Assembly (NCBI GenBank): GCA_009746045.1
Contig: RPFO01000156.1
Span: 4,240,591 to 4,304,590, forward strand
Direction of reading: 5' to 3'
DNA length: 64,000 bases
Source: Mesostigma viride
Taxonomy: Eukaryota; Streptophyta; Mesostigmatophyceae; Mesostigmatales; Mesostigmataceae
Part shown: piece after piece, positions 50,073 through 60,441 of the stretch
Layout of the letters: every line of letters begins with the position of its first letter
Numbering within the stretch: the first letter of the stretch is position 1
Notes under the pieces: model-generated
Seen by the model: only the letters and a program-made list of their open reading frames with translations
Told to the model about the DNA's origin: nothing
Databases searched by the model: none
Made by a program: the position numbers and the translations under genes

Positions 50073-50593
50073 GTTATTCTAGGGCTTCAGGCCTAGACTA
50101 TCAGTACACGTGGCGTTGTCCCCGTCTCCCAAGTGGGATACGGACATGGACGGTAGTGTAGTACACTGGACATATCTCTACTAGGATTTAGATCCGCACG
50201 TGCCAGGATGGGCACGTGGGTGCTAGATATTAGCACTGAGATATGTAGTGCACACGCACGTGGGTATTCACGTGGTAGGGTTTATGAGCTGTGATGCAGA
50301 CCACAAGGTGGTTGCAGTGCTAGTCCTGTACGGAGGTCCTAGGGGAGGTCCAGGACCGTCCACGTAGTGCTGTTAGGCAGTCGTTGCCTGTGGGCATCGT
50401 ATCAGTCCTAGCTGGAGTAGATCTAGCTGGACGGAGCCAGCACCTCATTGGTTAGCACTAGTACAGGATAGCTAGGTTACCCTAACCTACGTGCCCATGC
50501 AATCCAGCTTGGCAAGCTTGCATGGGTTGATATTATGCCAGCCATTGCATAATCCAACACACGTTCGCATCCATTTGCACGAGTGCATTAACT
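50073..50593 (+). repeat. Copia 3' LTR
   Basis: AGTTATTCTAGGGCTTCAGG to GTGCATTAACT, matching the 5' LTR with one base difference in length. Followed by the target duplication TTACT. Confidence 0.92.
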
Positions 50594-50647
50594 TTACTCG
50601 CTAATTTTCTGTGGAAGCACGAGTGTGTAAATGCAACAAAATTCAAT

Positions 50648-50778
50648 TTCTATTAACCGTGGAACTCCAAGGTAACCAGACTCTTTATTAAAACAATAAG
50701 TAGAGCACATCGGGAAGTGGCCCTCATGCAACAGGCCATCCTTACCCATGGGAACACCCAAAAAGGCTAGCCTTACCC
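50648..50778 (-). repeat. DIRS split repeat B2
   Basis: TTCTATTAACCGTGGAACTC to GGCTAGCCTTACCC; matches 51194-51327 apart from small indels (for example TGCAACAGG versus ACTGG). Confidence 0.85.
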
Positions 50779-50812
50779 CCAAACATGCAACACACAGGGA
50801 GGGCGGGTGGGA

Positions 50813-51193
50813 AAACAAAAGAGACCGCCATGAGCTAGGTGAGCAAGCTTTTATCGTGTTTCAAGGCCTGGCAACGGCTCTCTACCAACGGCCAAATTCC
50901 GGCAACGGCCTCTAAACATTTTTAGCCTCAAGTTTTACTTCAGATATTGCATGTTGCAAACCCGTCCGCAATCACAGATCTGTTATAGGAGAACCTAGAC
51001 GCAAAAATCCGTCAAGGTACTCAGCACACCGTCAAGGTATGGGCCGCAACAATTAGGCCATATCATCCGTAATACTCGTACACTAGAAGCCTAATCAACC
51101 TTATTACGATCACATCACCCAGCTCTATTTCATCTAGCATCAGCGGCTCCCCTTCCGTATCACTATAAAGAAACTATGTTCAGAGAACCCCGA
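50813..51193 (-). repeat. DIRS split repeat A2
   Basis: AAACAAAAGAGACCGCCATG to GAGAACCCCGA; matches 58531-58898 with a few small indels. It directly abuts repeat B1. Confidence 0.87.
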
Positions 51194-51327
51194 TTCTATT
51201 AACCGTGGAACTCCAAGGTAACCAGACTCTTTATTAAAACAATAAGTAGAGCACATCGGGAAGTGGCCCTCAACTGGCCATCCTTACCCATGGGAACACT
51301 TAATGTCCAAAAAGGCTAGCCTTACCC
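51194..51327 (-). repeat. DIRS split repeat B1
   Basis: Direct copy of 50648-50778, lying between repeat A2 and the recombinase gene. Confidence 0.85.
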
Positions 51328-51403
51328 TTACATCCCTCCCTGGCGACCCAAGCCAGGGGCAAAACAAAAACCGGTGGACGCATAAGACAAGAATGAAGGG
51401 AAC

Positions 51404-52330
51404 TTAATTAGAGGAGGGCAGAGAAAAGACGCTCTGCCAAATGCGCGGGGGGCAGGCGGCGATAGCCCGAACCAGGGCGTCAGGAAGTGTGAGGGCCAAG
51501 CTCCGGTGCAATCCCACATAGTGGGCGACAGTTTTGCTGCTGCGCCAGCGACCCCGATGCTGAATATCAGCCATGCTGCGCTGCCGCAAAAAATCATAGG
51601 TAGCCCCCCCATCATGCCGCAGCCCGTGAATGGTAAACACCGTGTCGACCCCCAAAGCCTGCGTGGCCTGATGCCAAACCCGGCTGAACTGGGCATAATC
51701 GTAAGGGAACACCCGCTCCCATGCCGCCTTGCCAAGCATACTAGCCCGCAAGAGGGTCTTAGACATGACATCCTCGACCACCACAGACTGCACCTCCCCC
51801 TTAGCCGTCTTAGCTGCATGACATCAACAACAAGGCGCCCCGCTGCGAACCCCGCAACCGAACATCAGGCTGCAAGCGCACATGGCCGACCAACCAACAG
51901 CTAGGTTGAGCGCCTCCGATACCCGCAGGTATTGTTGGAAAATAACGATGACCATCATAGCCGCACGAGGCTGCCTCTGGAGCACCATAGTACAAGCAAG
52001 CGCAAACGCAGCCTCCCATGGAATGGGGGGGGGCACGAGGGGGTGCCAACGTGCGCCAGCCAGCCAAAACACTTCGTGCCAAGGCCCAATCCCGCACCTC
52101 CCGGGGAAAGTACAAATTCAGGCCCATAAGCGCATTGACACACAACTGGCGGCTGTAACACCGTGAGTGCGCCCAAGCGACATACTCGCAATAGTATTCC
52201 TCAATCGTCAAGGCGCGCAACAAGCTGCCAGCCCGACCCCGCCGGCTCGCCCACCATGCGAAAAAGGACCTAAGGCCCCGATGGTAAACCATCAAAGTAG
52301 CCGGCTTCACCTTGCCCTCAAGAAGGGTCA
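51404..52330 (-). pseudogene. DIRS tyrosine recombinase (frameshifted)
   Basis: N-terminal SAM-like part: KVKPATLMVYHRGLRSFFAW, then LTIEEYYCEYVAWAHSRCYS. The frame breaks at a G/C run of eight near 52026 and resumes as PWEAAFALACTMVLQRQPRA and QQYLRVSEALNLA, holding the first catalytic Arg. The C-terminal part in a further frame has HGLRHDGGATYDFLRQRS (HxxR), then HRGRWRSSKTVAHYVGLH (His and nucleophile Tyr). All R-H-R-H-Y landmarks are present. Its role is integration of circular cDNA. Confidence 0.82.
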
Positions 52331-52582
52331 AGTAGCTAGCGCCAAGTCGAGGCCCGGGCTTGGGATGAACACCCAGTCGCGAGTCAAATCGCGGACCCAC
52401 CCGGCCACCGAGGCAGCCATGGGAAGCCCCCGCGAAGGCCCATCCGCTGAGGCTGAAGCTCACTTGGCATCCAGACCCATTGTGAGCGGCTGCCGGTGAC
52501 CAACGTAAGAGCGCACATTTGAACCGGCGGCATTGCTTGTTTAACCGGTATAAGAAGAGGAACGCCCTAAATAGCCCAGCAG

Positions 52583-54233
52583 CTAGCCCAAAGCGGCAGT
52601 GGAGTCCACTAAACTCACCACCCGCTTCCCCCAGGTCCCGAGGTTCCGGGCCGAGCGCTCCACCCCCTTCACAGCTGCCCGCACTTCCTTCTCGTTGATG
52701 TGCATGGTCGAATCGCGCCAGCGACTCTTGATCCCTACGCGCCATCGCCCGTGGATGATGGCTCTTACCGCGGCCTTGGTCAAGGGTCTAGGCCCGGCAT
52801 ACATGGCCTCACCTGGGGTGAGGAGGGTTGGATAACCCCGCACCTCCCGGCCCCGAGCTAATTCCGTCACCTCAGCTGGGGCCATCTCAGCGTAGACAAC
52901 CCCCTGCCCAAAACTAGACGCATCCGAAGCCACCACCACCGGAGCCAGGGCAGCCCCCCGGTCCACACGGAGCATGGGGGCCAACGCCATGCCCACACTC
53001 GAGCTCATCGCGCACACCTTGCCACAAGGGTCGCGTTCGCTGGCCCCACCCCTTGAGGTTGATGAACTGAAAACTCTGCTGCCATATGGACAAGCAAGTG
53101 CGGCTGAGCATCTGCAGCCACACCCACCGGCCCACAACGGCCGCCAGCGCCTCAGCGGTAGCGCGTCCCCTCTCGATGAGTACACGAGTGTGCTCAACCA
53201 CAAGGTTGAGCTGCTTAGCTGTCGGCTCCAACACCCCATCCCGCCGGTGAACAACACCCAGCTGAGCTTCTAGCTCATCCTCCCCCTCCGGGCTAGCCAT
53301 GATCGTCTTGTCCTTGGAGGGCACAAGGTTGTTAGGCGCGTACCCGTCTTCAATAGCACTCGTGATTAAGCGATTCACCGCCTCGCACGTGCGCCCATTG
53401 CTGACCACCAGGTCATCAATAGTGATGGATACCATAGGCCGGGTAGGGGGGTCCTCTAGGTTGATTTGCATCTCCCTCGCTCGTGCTCTCCTCCTTGTAC
53501 TCGATGGCTAGGGCGGTTGGGTTACCCCATGCATTCCGAAGCACGGTCAGCTCCCCTACACTTGTGAGGCGGTTCACCTGCCGTCTAGGATCCAAAGCGC
53601 CTGTGGCATATATAGAGGACCATCTCATGGATGGCTTCCCCTAGCGCTACAGCGTGGGAGTGCCCCATGGCCAGCACTTTCAGCACTGGCCACACCCTCC
53701 TCCGCCGCCCCGGCAGCCCGACATCGGTGGACCACACATCAGGTAGCCCTTGATAATCCCACCACCACTCCGGCACTTGGATGGTATAGTAATACGAGAC
53801 AAGATTGCTCTTGGCCGTGTAGCACCGACCCTTGATATAGACCTCCGAGTATATGCCCAGGTGGGGTAACACCGTCTTAGGGGGGTCCACCCACAGTGCG
53901 TTGCCCAACTTCTTATTCACAATGAGCCTTAGCTCCCCCACTCCTTTGGCCACCCCAAAACATCCGTCTACCCACTTTGGCCGCGTCTCTCGGAACTCCA
54001 CCATCCCCACGTCCGCTGCCCTCCCCATCAACTTGCCCCACTCCGCCATGGTGCACCCTCGGCTGGGGGCAGGTACATTCCAATACCTCGCACTGGCAGC
54101 CACCTCCGGCTTGACTGATGCAGTTGGCCTCGCTGGCGTACACCTCTCGCCAACTAGGTCGTAGCGCCAGCAAGTCCAGCAGCTTCGCCTTTCCTGCCAC
54201 CTCGCGCTTCGGCAGACTCACCCGCTCCGCCAC
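52583..54233 (-). pseudogene. DIRS reverse transcriptase-RNase H (frameshifted)
   Basis: On the minus strand from ~54233: ELRLIVNKKLGNALWVDPPK, SNLVSYYYTIQVPE (motif A region), VLAMGHSHAVALGEAIHEMV (motif B region), then in another frame VSITIDDLVVSNG (motif C, IDD) near 53430. RNase H follows: VVASDASSFGQGVVYAE, then DSTMHINEKEVRAAVKGVER and VVSLVDSTAALG. The order and motif style are DIRS-type. Two or more frame changes break the ORF, and the first Asp of motif A is replaced (SNL). Confidence 0.8.
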
Positions 54234-54420
54234 AAGTTGTTCATACTTTTTCTGTTTCCCATAGATTAAATCTGCACTTCCCTTTGCGGGGCCTGTCGCA
54301 ACGCCTACGCGGCGACTGTACCACTCACAGTGCTTCTTGACCCTTTTCAGGGCCTCCGCCGTTCCCCTGGAGCATGCGCCTCCAGATTTAGGCGGAGGGT
54401 CTGCCCCCCCGTGCCATAGC

Positions 54421-57206
54421 TGTCGCGTCCGTGATCTATCACGTCCGCAATTCAGATTTTAGCGTAATTCTGACGTCCGCAGCCTTGTGCGGGTTGCTAT
54501 ACCGCGGCCCGGTACTGACGCCGCGGATCTCAATTGTACTCACGCGCCAAGTCCGCTGAATTTGCTGACGGAACTTTTGGGCGGACCTGAATTTCGCTGA
54601 CATTCGTCACAAGGGCAGTTTGCCGAATGCTGGTACGCAGCAAGCCGGCGAGGCACTGAGCAGATGTGCAATTTCAGGATTTCAACGTGGGACACCAGAC
54701 ACAAATGCAAGGAAGCCCCAGGCGGTGCCTGGCATAGCCGATAGATTTGCCCTTGTATATTTGTGTTCGCTTGACAGATAAAGCGTGAAGTTTAGCTTGT
54801 CGGAAATTAGACAATGTTATGATTGGCTGATGTCTAAAGTGGCGCTAGTGGCGCCAGCCGCCAGGCTTGAGCTTTGAGCAGTATAGAAGGATGAGCAACG
54901 AACCATGGTGGTCGTTGTTCGTCCGTTTCTCTCCCTCACAACTGGTTTGTTGTCTTCATGGGGTGAAATAGTTCGAGCAGCCCGGAGCAGCCCCCGTGAG
55001 TGGTTGCATGCAGTCAGTTGCCATGAGGATGGACTGACGGATATGACAATGTATTGGTTTTGTTAAGAATGTGTGTAAGACTGAGAACGAGACAAGGGAC
55101 AGGGCCTTCGGGCACCCTGGTCGTCGTTGGCAAGAATGCCAGTAGGAACTAGGTCGGGAACACACGCGCACTGCCGCCACAAGGGGCCTGCAGTGGCGTC
55201 AACCAAGGGACCTCACAGCTGCTCTTATAACTACAACATTACAACTCGACACTCTTTGTAATTCGTCATGTATCTCATTGGAATTGAAATGTCTTTTGGT
55301 TGCTTTAACCCCTAAATGGGCAGAAATACTGCCGATGCATCGGCTGTAACTTCACAATTTTGCAAACCAGATGCCATCCAACCCACCCATATCCAATGGC
55401 TGTCCTTGGGGGCCAAGCATGTCCATGAGTTGCCCTTCGGGTTGGTATATCACAACCTTACATATATGCAGGGTAGGCCATGTATAACTGCCGTCAAAGT
55501 CAGGGGGGTCAAGACGAGCGTTTTCATTTTTGGTAGAATGTGCATTTTGAATTATGTTGTAAGAGCTAGGCACCTACAACTTCAGGGATGATAAACAATT
55601 AGTTGCTGAACAGTTTGAGCCATTGGGGTCATCATTTGGGTGGGTATACCAGCAGTTACACCCAGTACAGCCCATAGGGGTACCGTTGGTAAAAAGCAAC
55701 CAAGGGGGTAGGGGTGGGCATACTACCTACTAATACCTACTAAAAATGTCCCCCAACCATGCCACACAATACATTTCCCTTCCACAATGATGGGGAAACA
55801 TAACTGCATCATCACACTGCCCTTACATGGCACCTATGTGCAGGTGCCACCTTGTCCATGCACGTAGGTAACGTGGTACGGATACCCTACGCAAGGCATG
55901 CATTCTAGGAGGCAGCCACCAACAAACTAGTGATTTTAAGCCTATTTCAGCTTGCCCTAGCAAGGATAAACTAGGCCTAAGCTGCTATAGCTTGCCAGGT
56001 GATGGCCAGCACACCTGGTGGCACATGCTGACAATGGGAAGCTTCTACTCACCGGGTACATGCTTGATGATGCCACAGAGACCAGCCAACTGCCTCACAC
56101 TCATGCAATATGTGTGTGGGAAATGTATAACAAACATATATGGAGGTATTCAAACCCATACAGCCTCTAAAACTTATCACCATCACCCTGTGGCAGGTCA
56201 ACTGACTGAGGGAAGCATCTAAGAATGGTGTTTTAGGAAGGGGCCAGGCCATGGTCAAGAAAGAGCATGAATAATGAAGAAAGAATGTGCTACACAAGCT
56301 AGAACGTATATATAAACGTCAAACATCGACAAGAAAACGATAACTCAGCTTTACCTGGCATGGCTGGCATTACCTTGTCCCAGGCGGTGGCCGTAAAATG
56401 GCGCATTTCGGCACACCAAAGTTGTGCAGCATGGTCGCTAGATTCGACGATTTCTGGCCACCCTTGCACGTTTACGACTACAAATCATCATAAAAAGTAC
56501 AAAGAAACCGATATATCCTTTAAAATACGCCGGAAAGTTATTGCTGTCAACGTTTCTATCGTCCGGCCTGATCGCAGTTTTTTCCAGCAAGAACGCTGCC
56601 GACACCTATCAAATGGCATTCCCGCGAACCAAAAATTGGCCTGTATCATCTTTAGGACGTATAAAATCAATTTCCTGAGTTTGGTCAGAAAATTCGAACG
56701 AAAACGTAAATGCCATGCGTGTGCGCAAGCCGCCATGGCCAGGTCGTCGTTTTCCGGAATGCACGTTCTACGTGAAAAAGTACCCTGACCCCTTGTACTT
56801 TGACCGGCCAGAACACCTCTATAACTTTGTCAGAAGTATGCAAACCCTAGTACCATGCTGTGAGGAAAATTATAAACTTTCGATCTTCTCAGCTAAACTT
56901 TTCCTAATTCTCAATAGTTTTCGCGGCATTTGGTCCCCCGAGAAGGGGCCGACGTGTCGGCTGTAACTCAGTTTTAGGCGGAAAATCGGCAGCCAGACCA
57001 TTTAGGGGTTAATGATAAAGCATGGTCTCAAGAATCGGCTGGTTGGGCCGGATTGCCTGTCATGAAGGTGGCGGTGCCATAAAGGACCGCACCTTTCATT
57101 CTCATTTTCAAGGTGGCATATCTCACACATGATTACTGCTGATAGTGGATGCATTCCAAGTAGCGGTAATGACCAGTCCAGGATGATATGGCACGCAAAC
57201 GCGACA
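54421..57206. mobile_element. TGTCRCGT-ended element C, copy 2, inserted in the DIRS
   Basis: Starts TGTCGCGTCCGTGATC and ends GGCACGCAAACGCGACA (8-bp inverted ends TGTCGCGT/ACGCGACA). TAGC flanks both sides (54417-54420 and 57207-57210). It is homologous to 38665-39829. Excluding the nested TTAA element it is ~1.09 kb without a recognised ORF. A solo LTR (TG..CA ends, 4-5-bp duplication) or TIR element are both possible. Confidence 0.72.
55309..57008. mobile_element. TTAA-flanked DNA element D2 inside element C
   Basis: TTAA at 55305-55308 and 57009-57012; inverted ends CCCCTAAATGG with a shared inner GCCGAT. The related element C copy 1 shows the uninterrupted site (GCTTTGATGAAAAAAGC at ~39608). 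CCC-starting ends with TTAA fit piggyBac. No transposase is recognised; a plus frame at 56360-56788 covers the block shared with D1 and is probably not a gene. 1700 bp. Confidence 0.83.
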
Positions 57207-57210
57207 TAGC

Positions 57211-58361
57211 CAATTCAACCACGTAATCACCTTGTGTTGTAGAGTGAAGGTCCGGCGGCGGCGAGTTGCACGCTGGCGTCTGTGTGCTGACCTCACTCTT
57301 CCCCACGTAGTGCTTAGAGGCATTGTAGGAAGAGGCAGTGGGAAGGGGGACTGGCGGTTTACCCTTTCGGTGTTTACTTGGTTTGCTGGGCCTTGCCCAG
57401 CTTCTCCATCATCGTGGCGCTTTGCAGCTAGGGCCATCTTCATGGCCGGGTTGCTCACCAAGGAGGCATCCTCCTTGAGAGCTAGGAGGTACAGGCCAGC
57501 CACCTAGCTTCCACCCTCCTGACCCCTGGCTCTCCACTAGGAGCATTGCTGCCACCACCCTCATGAGATACTCTACCCCAGCCAACTCCCCGGCTGCCGG
57601 CCCCAACTCCTTGAAGAGTGCGTCCATATGGCCAGGGCGATGTTCATGACCACCTTCCTGCTTTCCTGGTTCCTCCACCCTCCTTGGCGAGTAGCCATGA
57701 TCCAAGTCTTTATCCCCCCTCCATTGTCGTAGGCATCCTCGAGCACCTCGGGGAGCACTCTCTCTTGCACCCTCCCGAATTCACCACTTGTGCTCGAGTG
57801 GGCAGCGTCACCCCTTTGGTCTTTTTCGGCTTCCTGGAAGCCCCATCTGCCCCTGCCAGCGCATCCTTCAATTTCGTCAGGAAATCCTCTTCCTCGGACT
57901 CCTCCTCCTCCTCCTCTACTTTGCCCGCCTGCCCCTGCTTGCCAATAATGGCCGCCAGCTCCAAGAGCTGCTCCCTCACATCCCCCGCGGCCTTTCCCTT
58001 AATTGCTCGGGGCTGGGCTTCCGACTTTTTTCGTCCCCTTTTTCGCCCCTTTCGAGGGCCGGCGTGGTGGCTGCATCTCCTCTTCGTCCGAGTCCGCCAA
58101 GTCCCGGGCGCTTTGGAGGGCTGCCACCAGCGCTTCGTTTGGGTCCGCTGCTGCCAGAATTTCAGGCCCGTCCACGTGGTCGACCAGCAGCCCCCCGACG
58201 GACTCCAGCTGGGCCGCAGACCACCGGCTGACAGTAGTTACCCAGTCGGTCCCGAGGACCGCCGGCCTCAAAGGCAGCGAGCACTTCAGGCAGGCCCGAG
58301 CAAGTGGAGAGCTCCTGATGGAGCCTTTTCTTCTGCGTCGGCCAGTTTTATAGTCGGCCAC
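57211..58361 (-). pseudogene. DIRS gag-like ORF1 (frameshifted)
   Basis: From 58361: MADYKTGRRRRKGSIRSSPL, VTTVSRWSAAQLESVGGLLV, a Ser/Glu acidic-basic linker (EEEEEESEEEDFLTKLKDAL), then MDALFKELGPAAGELAGVEY, and LALKEDASLVSNPAMKMALA near 57490. The frame changes at ~57990 and ~57705. The position directly after repeat A1, and a charged protein without enzymatic motifs, fit the DIRS gag. The 3' end is cut by element C. Confidence 0.65.
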
Positions 58362-58530
58362 CTCCCGTTTGTTTAGTAGCTGTCGGCACCTCGGGATTAG
58401 CTGTCGCTAATTGCTTCCCAGCACCTGTCGAACCTGGCTTCCGCCCGGGCTTCGGCATCCCAGCCGCTTTGCAGAAAGGAATTCCGGGCGTCAGCTACGC
58501 TGCCCCTGACCCCTGTCGCCGCCTTCGTTA

Positions 58531-58898
58531 AAACAAAAGAGACCGCCATGAGCAAGCTTTTATCGTGTTTCAAGGCCTGGCAACGGCTCTCTACCAACGG
58601 CCAAATTCCGGCAACGGCCTCTAAACATTTTTAGCCTCAAGTTTTACTTCAGATATTGCTTGTTGCAAACCCGTCCGCAATCACAGATCTGTTACAGAAC
58701 CTAGACGCAAAAATCCGTCAAGGTACTCAGCACACCGTCAAGGTATGGGCCGCAACAATTAGGCCATATCATCCGTAATACTCGTACACTAGAAGCCTAA
58801 TCAACCTTATTACGATCACATCACCCAGCTCTATTTCATCTAGCATCAGCGGCTCCCTCTGTATCACTATAAAGAAACTATGTTCATGAGAACCCCGA
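58531..58898 (-). repeat. DIRS split repeat A1 (5' terminus)
   Basis: AAACAAAAGAGACCGCCATG to GAGAACCCCGA, direct copy of 50813-51193. It marks the 5' end of the minus-strand DIRS. Confidence 0.87.
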
Positions 58899-58916
58899 AC
58901 AATCCAGATTCACTAT

Positions 58917-59424
58917 TACAAATTATAGGCATGTAGATGATAGAGTAACTCTTGAACTGCAAAAAAAAAACTGGACTCAATTCGGCCACTGGCACTGCCT
59001 GAAACATGCCCAAAACCCACCAGCCCTAAGAATGGGATTGGTTGGAGGTTGCTAGCAATTTGCGAAAATGTGTAAGTGCGGTCATGCATACTCGGCACAC
59101 CACAGTGGCCACCAACCCGGCCAATCAACTCATTTCCTTTCAGGCATGATAGGAAAACATGCAAGTTGCATAAACATATTGCAGTTATATTATACCTTAG
59201 TATGTGTGAGAGCCTATGCATGCACGTATAGATAGGGAATGGCGTTGCATGGATACCTACCCACACAAGGGTTGTATAGTATTGGTGTTAACCACCAATA
59301 TACTGGTTACTAGGTTAAGCATATTTGAATCGTTTCTAACAAGAATAGACATGGCTTAAACTGTTTAATTGCCTTGCCATGACATGGGCAACATACTTGC
59401 TGGCACATGTTGACAGTGGTTTAT
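58917..59424 (+). mobile_element. TTAA-element family D, truncated copy D3
   Basis: Matches D1 47681-48155 in order: AATATAGGCATGTA-type start, TTCGGCCACTG, AAGTGCGGTCAT, CCAATCAACTCATTTCC, GAGAGCCTATGCATGC, ACCACCAATATA. Both ends are missing: the left edge meets the DIRS terminus and the right edge meets the Penelope-like RT at ATCACCAATTGTAGAGC. Confidence 0.72.
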
Positions 59425-60441
59425 CACCAATTGTAGAGCTTCTTGACCACTTCAAGCAGGACTTTATCATCACGTGTGTTGACAAGAGTGCCAACAACTT
59501 TGCTTTTATCTGCAAGAAGCACTACCTTACTACTTTGCAACCCGAGTTGGTGTCCAGCCCTACCTATGTTCAGCGTGCACAGTCCACCGCCAGTATCACG
59601 GCTGCTCATCGGGCTTTTCTGCACAGCCAAAGCATTGTTGCTCGGGCATTCCTTAAGCGGCAGCGACGCGCCACCACCACTACGTTCCCATATCTGTACC
59701 TCATTAAGCTGCACAAAACTCCTGTTGCTTTGCGCACCATAATTTGCTGCGTCGCATTCCGCCCCATGCACTGATGCCTCTATCGAAACTCATTTGCCAT
59801 GCTTTGAATGCTCTTCTCCCCGAAGCCAACAATGCATTATGGGTGGAGGTGCTGTCGAATGCCGTGTGTGAATGCGCTGGTAGTTGGATCGCCATAGACT
59901 CTGCCCAATTAAGTACGCCTACGCCTTGCCGCCCTTAGCCGTTCTAAGACAGCAGCAGAGAAGCGTATACCTATGTCCATAGCCACGTATGATTTCACCA
60001 CACTGTATACCAGAAGTAGATTTGCACGATTTGAAAGCTCGTTTATAGATAACCTCCTTACTCGTCTGTATGCACATACGCCTCACGGGCGCAACCACCT
60101 GCACATGTGTGTTTCTCAGACCAAGCCCACGGCAATGTGGCTCTCAGGGATTGTGGCAGGTGCTATCGTGCGGGATGCTTATAATTATTTTATCACGAAG
60201 GCTCAGGACCTTGTTCATTGGATCTCTTATCTTGTTGATAACACCTTCATTTGTTTTGCGGGAAATGTAGTATACCAACAAGCTATCGGCATCCCTATAT
60301 GGGCACTATAACTGGGCCGGGCTCCTTGCAAACCTCTATCTATACACTTATGAGCTTGCATTCAGGGAGAATCTCATTGCATGCCTCAAATGATGATATA
60401 TTCTCATGATCAGGCGTTTTATCCACACATGTCGATACATT

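Larger units (their letters stand above)
41108..50598 (+). mobile_element. Full-length Ty1/Copia retrotransposon with target duplications
   Basis: The element is 41113-50593, flanked by TTACT at 41108-41112 and 50594-50598. LTRs are 41113-41634 and 50073-50593. The internal region carries gag, a CCHC knuckle, integrase, an aspartic protease, RT and RNase H on the plus strand, and a TTAA-flanked DNA element inserted at 47408-47411. Without that insertion it would be ~7.75 kb. The near-identical LTRs point to recent integration, although gag and RT show frame breaks. Confidence 0.9.
50648..58898 (-). mobile_element. DIRS-like retrotransposon with split direct repeats (PAT/kangaroo type)
   Basis: Read on the minus strand: repeat A1 (58898-58531), gag-like ORF, RT, RNase H, tyrosine recombinase, repeat B1 (51327-51194), repeat A2 (51193-50813), repeat B2 (50778-50648). 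The order A1-ORFs-B1-A2-B2 is the split-direct-repeat layout of PAT/kangaroo DIRS elements, which integrate through a tyrosine recombinase without target duplication. ORFs have several frame breaks, and a 2.8-kb insertion (54421-57206) separates gag from RT, so it is inactive. Confidence 0.85.

Noticed and set aside
56360-56788. Plus-strand ORF of 142 codons as piggyBac transposase.
   Set aside because: No DDD-type motifs; the segment is part of the non-coding core shared with the other TTAA elements and is not conserved as protein.
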